From: Pseudomonadota bacterium
Lineage (GTDB): Bacteria; Pseudomonadota; Alphaproteobacteria; Rhizobiales; Xanthobacteraceae
Direction: 5' to 3'
Assembly (NCBI GenBank): GCA_021823875.1
Contig: JAKAMD010000208.1
Span: 1 to 6,413 of the forward strand
Length of the DNA: 6,413 nucleotides
The notes beneath the pieces were generated by a model. The model saw nothing but the letters and a program-made list of their open reading frames with translations, was not told where the DNA came from and searched no databases. The position numbers and the translations under genes are program-made. Shown piece after piece: positions 1 to 5,427 of this stretch. Within the stretch, counting starts at the first letter, position 1; each line of letters starts with the position of its first letter.

Positions 1-1
1 G

Positions 2-451
2 ACGCTGCTGCGGGGCTTGCGCGCCTCGGTCGACATGCTGCTGGAAGAAGGCCTGCCGAACGTGTTTGCGCGTCATCATCGGCTTGCCGGTGCCGTCCGC
101 GCCGCGGTCAAGGCCTGGGGACTGCGGCCGTGCGCCCAGAGCCCCGAATGGTACTCCGACACGGTGACCGCAGTCGTGGTGCCGGAGGGCGTCGATGCCA
201 ACGACATCATCAAGACGGCGTACAATCGCTACGATCTCTCGCTCGGCGGCGGGCTCAACAAGGTTGCCGGCAAGGTCTTCCGCATCGGCCATCTCGGCTG
301 GCTGAACGAGATCATGGTGCTGCAAGCGCTTGGCGGCGTCGAACTGGCGATGCACGATGTCGGATTGGAATTCGAGCCGGGCGCCGGCGTTGGCGCCGCA
401 GTGCGCCATCTCTCCCAGACGGGAGAGGCCATGCGCATCGCCGCCGAGTAG
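2..451 (+). CDS. Class V aminotransferase, serine/alanine-glyoxylate type (C-terminal part)
   Basis: The frame is open from base 2 to a TAG at 449-451, giving 149 visible residues; the N-terminal half, including the PLP-binding lysine, lies outside the window. The visible part matches the C-terminal domain of serine-glyoxylate / alanine-glyoxylate aminotransferases. It has the run LSLGGGLNKVAGKVFRIGHLG at about visible residues 79-99, with the arginine of FRIGHLG (about residue 94) in the position that binds the substrate carboxylate in this family. It ends with the typical LQALGGVELAM helix and a PGAGVGAAV segment. Family members transfer the amino group of serine or alanine to glyoxylate using PLP in the cytoplasm, linking glyoxylate, glycine and hydroxypyruvate metabolism. 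One oddity is a tryptophan after GHLG (about residue 100), where I expect an aspartate in many homologues. The exact amino donor cannot be told from this fragment. The gene reads towards the minus-strand genes and is followed by a strong hairpin, so it is not part of their operon. Confidence 0.88.
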   Translation, partial: TLLRGLRASVDMLLEEGLPNVFARHHRLAGAVRAAVKAWGLRPCAQSPEWYSDTVTAVVVPEGVDANDIIKTAYNRYDLSLGGGLNKVAGKVFRIGHLGWLNEIMVLQALGGVELAMHDVGLEFEPGAGVGAAVRHLSQTGEAMRIAAE

Positions 452-493
452 GTTACTGCGCGGCGCGGCTTCTCCGAACCGTCATATCTCTGC

Positions 494-524
494 GATGGCG
501 CGGCGAATTCTTCGCCGCGCCATC
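494..524 (+). terminator. Terminator-like 14-bp perfect hairpin after the aminotransferase
   Basis: The arms gatggcgcggcgaa (494-507) and ttcgccgcgccatc (511-524) are perfect reverse complements around a 3-base loop, starting 43 bases after the aminotransferase stop codon. The stem is GC-rich and very stable. The bases after it (aaactt) are not a real U-tract, so this is either a rho-independent terminator of the weak-tail kind or a 3'-end stabilising hairpin. It could act in both directions, also ending transcripts that come from the minus-strand gene at 714-1316. Confidence 0.55.
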
Positions 525-713
525 AAACTTATGGGATGCCTGGTAACGGACGCGACCGCAGTCGAACCCGCCTCCACGCCTAAATTCCCTCTAACAGGGA
601 AAAGAACTGGGTTTCTTCGGTATTTTGGCGCAAACGCCACAAGCGCCGACTGGCCGCTAATCCCACATTGGTTGGATAGGTGACTGATGTGGGCGCGCGC
701 GGCAATGGCCGCT
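525..713. other. Intergenic stretch with short palindromes, no gene
   Basis: No convincing coding frame is visible between the hairpin and the end of the minus-strand gene. The stretch contains three more small perfect inverted repeats. TTCCCT/AGGGAA lies at 585-590/596-601 with a 5-base loop. TGGCG/CGCCA lies at 626-630/635-639 with a 4-base loop. CCCACAT/ATGTGGG lies at 662-668/687-693 with an 18-base loop. The last lies 21 bases past the stop codon of the minus-strand gene and could be its weak terminator. The density of palindromes suggests a remnant of a non-coding interspersed element, but I cannot assign it to a named family. Confidence 0.4.
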
Positions 714-1316
714 TCAATAGGCGTATTCGTATTCGCCTTCTACAACTTCCCAAGTATTGCTTTCGGGCAAATATTTACGACAGAAACCCGTCTGGCGCTT
801 TCGGCCGCCCCCATCAAGATATGTTATCACTCCAATAGAATACAGAATTGTGGAGTTGTGCATGATTCCTTCTTGCCCACCAACGCTTTGATTGGTTATT
901 CCACTATTGAGCGGGAATATTTCTTTTTCGCCGCTGTCGAGCACAACATCGAATGTCTCTTTGAATGGAAAACCCCAATTTCCTGGGATTTTTTCGCCAA
1001 GATTCAAAATAACTTTTGCACTTCTAATCTCAACGACGGTTCCGCGCCCGTCGCCTGCATTATGGGCTATAAACACAATATCAAAATTATCCCTGGAGGA
1101 AATCGGCGGTCCGCTCAGAAGATCGAAGGCGCGAGCAATGATCTTAGGCCGATGAGTAGCGTTAAATTCGTCGCGAGCAAGTTTGATACTTTTATTGATA
1201 AGCCTCGCTTGGCACCATCCGACGATTGCCAAGACCACCGTGAAAAGCGCGATGATCAACGTCGAAATGGCAGTCAAATTATTTGGGTCTTTGACCCAAT
1301 CGAAAAATGCACTCAT
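714..1316 (-). CDS. Small membrane-anchored hypothetical protein
   Basis: A 200-residue protein of unknown function. Residues about 14-34 (starting LTAISTLIIALF) form one hydrophobic helix preceded by a short cytoplasmic-type N-terminus. It is followed by a basic juxtamembrane stretch with THRPKI at 54-59, and then a soluble, probably beta-rich domain with HNAGDGRGTVVEI (85-97) and GVITYLDGGGRKR (162-174). This layout (anchor, RPK motif, asparagine/glycine-rich strand, late Y-D-G-G and FCRKY segments) resembles a widespread group of uncharacterised proteins in Hyphomicrobiales; that match is from memory. The start is uncertain. The ATG at 1316 is used here. In-frame GTG codons at 1325 and 1328 lie 7 and 4 bases after AGAGGG (1333-1338), a better ribosome-binding distance than the 16 bases to the ATG, and would add 3 or 4 residues. 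The DNA is clearly less GC-rich than the neighbours (28 of 60 bases in 901-960), suggesting acquired DNA. A 243-codon frame on the other strand is judged spurious. Confidence 0.72.
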   Translation of the reverse strand: MSAFFDWVKDPNNLTAISTLIIALFTVVLAIVGWCQARLINKSIKLARDEFNATHRPKIIARAFDLLSGPPISSRDNFDIVFIAHNAGDGRGTVVEIRSAKVILNLGEKIPGNWGFPFKETFDVVLDSGEKEIFPLNSGITNQSVGGQEGIMHNSTILYSIGVITYLDGGGRKRQTGFCRKYLPESNTWEVVEGEYEYAY

Positions 1317-1479
1317 CCACGCCACCACGTCGCCCTCTACTGGTTTCCTTGGGGCATTTTAGGAGCGATCTTAGGCGGACTCCTCCTAGGGGCGCTAGCG
1401 GCGTGGTCTCTCCGTTAAATCTCTTCCAATGCCACTCCGTCTAGTTCCAGGGCTGCAAGACAAGCCAGAAAAAACGTGG

Positions 1480-1501
1480 CTGAAAAAGTGCCCCTTTTCA
1501 G
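1480..1501. repeat. Inverted repeat CTGAAAA/TTTTCAG
   Basis: The arms ctgaaaa (1480-1486) and ttttcag (1495-1501) are perfect complements around an 8-base loop containing gtgcccc. The stem is only 7 bp and mostly A:T. It could be a weak bidirectional terminator between hydrolase A and the anchored-protein gene, an operator upstream of that gene, or chance. Confidence 0.3.
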
Positions 1502-1578
1502 TTTATTCGTAATAGAAGCTTCCGTTTCGCTCTTAAACCCGTGATTTTTAAGCCGTTTTGCCAGATCAAAGGCACATC

Positions 1579-1602
1579 GGCGTTTCGAGCCGAGGCTCCG
1601 CC
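1579..1602 (-). terminator. Bulged hairpin just after hydrolase A
   Basis: On the minus strand this begins 11 bases after the stop codon of hydrolase A. Four base pairs (GGCG/CGCC, 1579-1582 and 1599-1602) stack on a second helix GAGC/GCTC (1587-1590 and 1595-1598) with a CGAG loop, separated by a one-sided 4-base bulge (1583-1586). The position fits a transcript 3' end, but there is no U-tract after it, so the terminator call is tentative. Confidence 0.35.
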
Positions 1603-1612
1603 AAGACCCCGG

Positions 1613-3442
1613 CTAGCGCCTGCGCCCTTTTGCCTTCCGTCCAGCGCTCACGTGTTTGCGCTTCGCAGACTTCGACGCCTTTGCCTTTATCTGCGGTTTC
1701 TCCGGAATGATCGGCAGCAGCAGGAAGTTCTCCCGCCCGCCGCCGAGATGCAGCGTCGTCTTGCCGCCGTAGATATCCAGCGGCCGGTCGCGCGGATCGT
1801 CGTGCAGAAACGGACCGCAGCCGGTGAACTCGTTCTTCATATTGGAGAGCCGGCCGCCGGAACCGCCGGGATAGACATAGTCCTTGCCGCGCACGGTGAG
1901 CGCCACCCGGTGGCCCTTCGGCACCACGATCGAGGTCGGCACGATCTCGATGTCGAGCTCGTAGACCTGGCCGGGCTTGAGCGGCTGCTTCTCGTCGTGG
2001 GTGTGATAGGGCCGGTACGGCAGGCTCAGTTTCTTGTCGAGCTTGCGATGCGAGGCGCGCAGCCAGCCCTGCCCGATCGGCGTGTGCGGATCGAGCGCGC
2101 CCTGGAAGGTGACCTCCTTCATGTCGGGCGTGAACACGCGCAGCACCAGGAAGATGTCGGCGTCGGTGGTCGAGGACGAGATGGCAAGCTTGGCCGCCAC
2201 CGGTCCGGTGATCTCGGTCGCTTGCGCCATCGGCTCGGTGACGAAGGTGACGCCGTCGCCCTTGGCGTCGAACGTGACATTGGCGGACGACGTCGGAGGT
2301 GCGGCGACGAGTTTGTGCACGTCGCTCGCCAGATGGAACCTGGTCCATTGCGTGCGCGGGATCGGCCAGGCGTCCTCGTGGCGCAGCACGAAGGTCTCGT
2401 TCGGATGGCGGACGTTGAGCTGCACCCGAGGCTGCTTGTTCCAGCCGTTGCGTTCGCCCTTGAGGAAATAGCCGAAGAACTTCTTCTGCAGGGCGACGCC
2501 GTAGTCGGTGTAATAATGCGTCCAGTGCTCGATGCCGTGCACTTCGAGCCACTTCTGCTTCGACGCCGCGCGCATGAAGCCCTCGAAATTGCCGCGCGGA
2601 TGCAGCGGCTGGCCGCCCCAGTTCGCCGCCGACAACAGCGGCACCTTCACGCGCGACCAGTCCGGCGCCATTGCCTTGTAATAGGCATCGTCGAGCGGGT
2701 GCGCGATATAGGTCTTGCCGAGATCGTAGCGGTTGGCGCCCATCTCTTCCGTCGTCAGCGTTTCGGGACCGGAGACCCAGTCGCCGTTCATGCGGCTGCG
2801 ATGGCCGTTGACGCCGAGCCCATACTGCACGCTTTTGACCTGCATGTCGTACCAGTTCTGGGCGAAGGTCGAGTAGATGCCGCCATTGTGGCTGAGCTCC
2901 CGGTAGAAGTCGGCGAAGCCCTCCCACACGCAGATGGCGGCGAGATGTTTGGGCTGCAAGTTGGCCGCCTGCCACTGGTTGATGGCGTAATAGGAGATGC
3001 CGCTGAGGCCGACCTTGCCGTTCGACCAGGGCTGCACGCCGGCCCATTCGATGCAATTGGCGAAGTCCTTGGTCTCACGCGGCGACCAGTGCTCGACATA
3101 GCCGGGCGAGCGGCCGCAGCCGCGCGAGTCGACGCGCACGACCACATAGCCGTCCGGCACCCATTTCTCCGGGTCGCAGACTTCCCAGCTCTGATACTTG
3201 TTGGTGGAGCCCGCCATCACGTCCGGGTGCTTCTCGGCCATGCGGTCCCAGGCGGTCTTGTAGCCGTCCTCGAAATGCAGCCATTTGCCGTAAGGGCCGT
3301 GGCTGAGCAGCACCGGATAGCGGCCGTTCTTCACCGGGCGGAAGATGTCGCAGCGTAGCACCAGCCCGTCGTCCATCTCGATCGGCATGTCCCAATCGAT
3401 GCGCATGCCGTCGCGGACTTCGCTGACTTCGCGATAGCTCAT
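1613..3442 (-). CDS. CocE/NonD-family alpha/beta hydrolase (paralogue A)
   Basis: A 609-residue cytoplasmic hydrolase of the CocE/NonD (peptidase S15-like) family, whose members cleave ester or amide bonds of small compounds; the substrate is unknown. The alpha/beta-hydrolase domain spans about residues 20-330. It shows GPYGKW (49-54), whose Tyr51 matches the oxyanion-hole tyrosine of cocaine esterase, VDSRGCGRS (104-112), and the nucleophile motif GISYYA with Ser150. Histidine candidates are in HGIEHWTH (302-309). A jelly-roll domain like the X-Pro dipeptidyl-peptidase C-terminal domain follows (about 335-580). No signal peptide is seen. The position that carries the catalytic Asp in cocaine esterase reads NWGG here (274-277). 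The last 29 residues (581-609) form a Lys/Arg-rich tail (13 of 29) absent from paralogue B. The start is the ATG at 3442, behind GAGGAGA and aligned with the start of paralogue B; an in-frame ATG at 3466 would add 8 residues but overlaps the palindromic element. It lies downstream of paralogue B in the same direction. Confidence 0.9.
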   Translation of the reverse strand: MSYREVSEVRDGMRIDWDMPIEMDDGLVLRCDIFRPVKNGRYPVLLSHGPYGKWLHFEDGYKTAWDRMAEKHPDVMAGSTNKYQSWEVCDPEKWVPDGYVVVRVDSRGCGRSPGYVEHWSPRETKDFANCIEWAGVQPWSNGKVGLSGISYYAINQWQAANLQPKHLAAICVWEGFADFYRELSHNGGIYSTFAQNWYDMQVKSVQYGLGVNGHRSRMNGDWVSGPETLTTEEMGANRYDLGKTYIAHPLDDAYYKAMAPDWSRVKVPLLSAANWGGQPLHPRGNFEGFMRAASKQKWLEVHGIEHWTHYYTDYGVALQKKFFGYFLKGERNGWNKQPRVQLNVRHPNETFVLRHEDAWPIPRTQWTRFHLASDVHKLVAAPPTSSANVTFDAKGDGVTFVTEPMAQATEITGPVAAKLAISSSTTDADIFLVLRVFTPDMKEVTFQGALDPHTPIGQGWLRASHRKLDKKLSLPYRPYHTHDEKQPLKPGQVYELDIEIVPTSIVVPKGHRVALTVRGKDYVYPGGSGGRLSNMKNEFTGCGPFLHDDPRDRPLDIYGGKTTLHLGGGRENFLLLPIIPEKPQIKAKASKSAKRKHVSAGRKAKGRRR

Positions 3443-3447
3443 GTTCG

Positions 3448-3454
3448 TCTCCTC
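3448..3454 (-). promoter_or_regulatory. Ribosome binding site of hydrolase A
   Basis: GAGGAGA on the minus strand ends 5 bases before the ATG at 3442 and fixes that codon as the start rather than the in-frame ATG at 3466. It is only 7 bases from the edge of the composite palindrome at 3462, so folding of that element could affect ribosome access. Confidence 0.7.
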
Positions 3455-3461
3455 ACTGAAC

Positions 3462-3596
3462 GTCATTCCGGGACGCCGCCATAAGCGCGTTTACGCGCGT
3501 CTTCGACGCGCGATGGCGGCGGACCCGGAATCCAGAAGCAACTTTTTGCTCGTGGCTGGATTCCGGGTTCGCGCCTTCGGCGCGCCCCGGAATGAC
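3462..3596. repeat. Composite cloverleaf-like palindromic repeat between the hydrolase genes
   Basis: An 11-bp outer stem, gtcattccggg (3462-3472) with cccggaatgac (3586-3596), encloses three hairpins. Hairpin 1 pairs GCCGCCAT (3475-3482) with ATGGCGGC (3513-3520) and contains a nested CGCGCGTC/GACGCGCG stem (3494-3501/3505-3512, loop TTC). Hairpin 2 pairs acccggaatccag (3523-3535) perfectly with ctggattccgggt (3556-3568) and contains AGCAA/TTGCT (3537-3541/3546-3550). Hairpin 3 is GCGCC/GGCGC (3571-3575/3579-3583, loop TTC). The two strong stems share the core ATTCCGGG. This resembles interspersed extragenic palindromes that I recall from Bradyrhizobium and related genomes. It fills most of the 177-base gap between the two hydrolase genes. 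It may end or attenuate transcription, protect the upstream mRNA, or be a non-autonomous mobile repeat. Confidence 0.85.
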
Positions 3597-3619
3597 CGAA
3601 TTGTTTTGCTGGCTTGATC

Positions 3620-5374
3620 TCATTTTTTAGGAATGACCGGCAGCAGCACATAGGCCTGCCGGTGCGGGCCGGCGTGCAGCGTCACGTCGCCGCCGAAAAC
3701 CGCCGGCGGACGGTCGCGCGGATCGTCATGGGTGAAGATCGCGCAGCCGTTCCACACCTTGCCGACCACGCCCGCGCGCGGACCCCATTCGCCGGGAAAG
3801 ACGTAATCGGTGCCGCGCACCGACAGCGCCAGGCGATGGCCTGGCGGCACCACGATGCAGGTCGGCCAGACCTCGACGTCGACCTCATAGACCTCGCCGG
3901 GGGTGAGCTTCTGCTCCTCGTCGTGGGTGTGATAGGGCCGATAGGGCAGTGTGAGCTTCTTATCGAGCTTGCGGTGCGAGCAGCGCAGCCAACCCTGCGC
4001 AATTGGTGTGTGCGCATCGAGCGCGCCCTGGAAGGTGACCTCTTTAAGATCGGGCGTGAACACCCGCACCACCAGGAACAGGTCGGCATCCTCGGTCGCC
4101 GACGACACCCACAGCTTGGCGGCGATCGGCCCGGTGATCTCGACTTCGTGGTCGAGCGGCTCGGTGAGGAAGGTGACACCCTCGCTCAAGCCGGCATAGC
4201 TGACTTTGCCGTCGATGTGCTGCGCCGTCGTCGACATCGTCAGGTCGCCGGGCTGGATATAGAACTTGGTCCATTGCGTGCGCTTGAGCGGCCATTCGTT
4301 CTCGTGGCGCTCGACGAATTTCTCGTTCGGGTGGCGCACCTGCAACTGCACCTTCGGCTGCCTGCCCCAGCCGGTGTCCTCGTCCTTGAGGAAATAGCCG
4401 AAGAACTTCTTTTGCAGGCCGAGTCCGTAATTGGTGTAGAAATGCGTCCAGTGCTCGATGCCGTGCACTTCCAGCCATTTCTCGCTCGAGGCCGCGCGCG
4501 CGAAGCCCTCGAAATTGCCGCGCGGATGCAGGCCCTGCCCGCCCCAGTTGGCGGTCGACAGGATCGGCACCTTGACCTTGTTCCAGTCCGGCATGCGCGA
4601 CTGCCAGTAGTCATCGGTGTCGAGCTTGCGCGCGAGGCAGTCCTCGTAGAAATTGCGGCGGTTCTTGCCCAGTTCCTCTTCCGACAGCGTCTCGGGCCCC
4701 GACACCCAATCGCCGGTCATGCGGCTTTTGAAGCCGCGTTTGCCGCGGCCGTTCTGCACCGTATAGACCTGCGCCTTCGACCAATCCTCGACGAAACCGC
4801 GGCAGAAGATGCCGCCGTGGTGCGCCATGTCGCGATAGAAATCGGCGGCGCCCTCCCAGGGACAGATGGCGGCGAGATGCTTGGGCTGCAGCGCCGCGCA
4901 TTGCCACTGGTTCTCGGCGTAATAGGAAATGCCGTTGAGGCCGACCTTGCCGTTCGACCAGGGCTGCACGCCGGCCCAATCGACGCAGAGCGCGAGATCC
5001 TGCGCCTCGCGCAGCGACCAGATATCGATCAAGCCCTGCGAGCGACCGGCGCCGCGCGAGTCGACGCGGATCACGACATAACCATCCGGCACCCATTTTT
5101 CCGGATCGACCACTTCCCAGCACTGGTATTTATTGGTCGAGTCGGTCGGCACGTCGGGCTGGTCGGCGCACATGCGGTGCCATTGGTCGGCATAGAGATC
5201 CTCGAAGTGCAGCCACTTGCCGTAGGGGCCGTAGGTCATGATCACCGGATAGCGGCCCTCGGCGACCGGCCGATAGATGTCGCAACGCAGCACCACGCCG
5301 TCGTCCATCGTGATCGGCATGTCCCAGTCGATCCGCATGTTGTCGCGGATTTCGCTTATCTCGCGGTAATCCAT
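3620..5374 (-). CDS. CocE/NonD-family alpha/beta hydrolase (paralogue B)
   Basis: A 584-residue cytoplasmic hydrolase, colinear with paralogue A: 46 of the first 60 residues are identical and no gap is needed to about residue 190. The same landmarks are present: GPYGKW (49-54, oxyanion tyrosine 51), VDSRGAGRS (104-112), GISYYAENQW with nucleophile Ser150, NWGGQGLHPRGNFEGF (276-291) and HGIEHWTHFY (304-313). The C-terminal jelly-roll domain covers about 340-580, and the protein stops at VLLPVIPKK without the basic tail of paralogue A. The main difference is at about 191-265, where B has a different, slightly longer insert that probably forms part of the cap over the active site, suggesting a different substrate preference. 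The start is the ATG at 5374 behind GAGG (5380-5383, 5-base spacing). It begins 53 bases after the stop of the ABC ATPase gene in the same direction, so cotranscription is likely. The family hydrolyses ester or amide bonds; no specific substrate can be named. Confidence 0.9.
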   Translation of the reverse strand: MDYREISEIRDNMRIDWDMPITMDDGVVLRCDIYRPVAEGRYPVIMTYGPYGKWLHFEDLYADQWHRMCADQPDVPTDSTNKYQCWEVVDPEKWVPDGYVVIRVDSRGAGRSQGLIDIWSLREAQDLALCVDWAGVQPWSNGKVGLNGISYYAENQWQCAALQPKHLAAICPWEGAADFYRDMAHHGGIFCRGFVEDWSKAQVYTVQNGRGKRGFKSRMTGDWVSGPETLSEEELGKNRRNFYEDCLARKLDTDDYWQSRMPDWNKVKVPILSTANWGGQGLHPRGNFEGFARAASSEKWLEVHGIEHWTHFYTNYGLGLQKKFFGYFLKDEDTGWGRQPKVQLQVRHPNEKFVERHENEWPLKRTQWTKFYIQPGDLTMSTTAQHIDGKVSYAGLSEGVTFLTEPLDHEVEITGPIAAKLWVSSATEDADLFLVVRVFTPDLKEVTFQGALDAHTPIAQGWLRCSHRKLDKKLTLPYRPYHTHDEEQKLTPGEVYEVDVEVWPTCIVVPPGHRLALSVRGTDYVFPGEWGPRAGVVGKVWNGCAIFTHDDPRDRPPAVFGGDVTLHAGPHRQAYVLLPVIPKK

Positions 5375-5427
5375 GGATACCTCGACATTCTGCTGACAGT
5401 GTTGTGGCGTTGAACGCTGTGCGTCCT

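Larger units (their letters stand above)
1317..1612. other. Intergenic region between anchored-protein gene and hydrolase A
   Basis: About 300 bases without a supportable gene. It should carry the promoter of the minus-strand gene ending at 714 and the 3' end of the hydrolase transcript. I see no convincing -35/-10 pair. Two inverted repeats stand out and are listed separately (1480-1501 and 1579-1602). Base composition changes within this stretch, from AT-rich on the left to GC-rich from about 1570 on. The plus strand at about 1340-1415 encodes a hydrophobic glycine/leucine-rich run when translated, but no plausible start codon lies close to it. Confidence 0.4.

Noticed and set aside
533..580. 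A tRNA-like T-loop look-alike (gcagtcgaacccgcctcca)
   Set aside because: The bases flanking the would-be loop do not pair, and no anticodon arm or acceptor stem can be built around it on either strand.
130..683. Plus-strand frames at 130-546 and 330-683
   Set aside because: Both overlap the aminotransferase in other frames and read through the hairpin; the translations show no family features.
1541..3358. A 605-codon open frame on the plus strand opposite hydrolase A
   Set aside because: It mirrors the hydrolase codons on the opposite strand. The translation is rich in Arg, Ala, Val, His and Leu with no recognisable domain, as expected from the GC-rich third positions of the real gene. The minus strand carries clear catalytic motifs and a ribosome binding site.
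3443..3466. Upstream ATG at 3466 as the start of hydrolase A
   Set aside because: The ATG at 3442 has a well-spaced GAGGAGA and lines up with the start of the paralogue (MSYREVSEVRD against MDYREISEIRD). The extra 8 codons run into the palindromic element.
3463..3651. A 62-codon minus-strand frame across the gap between the hydrolases
   Set aside because: It lies almost wholly inside the composite palindrome; the arginine-rich translation (HSGARRRREPGIQ) is typical of false genes called on such repeats.
3614..5413. A 599-codon open frame on the plus strand opposite hydrolase B, similar to the one opposite hydrolase A
   Set aside because: The similarity between the two antisense frames is a by-product of the two hydrolases being paralogues, not independent evidence of coding.
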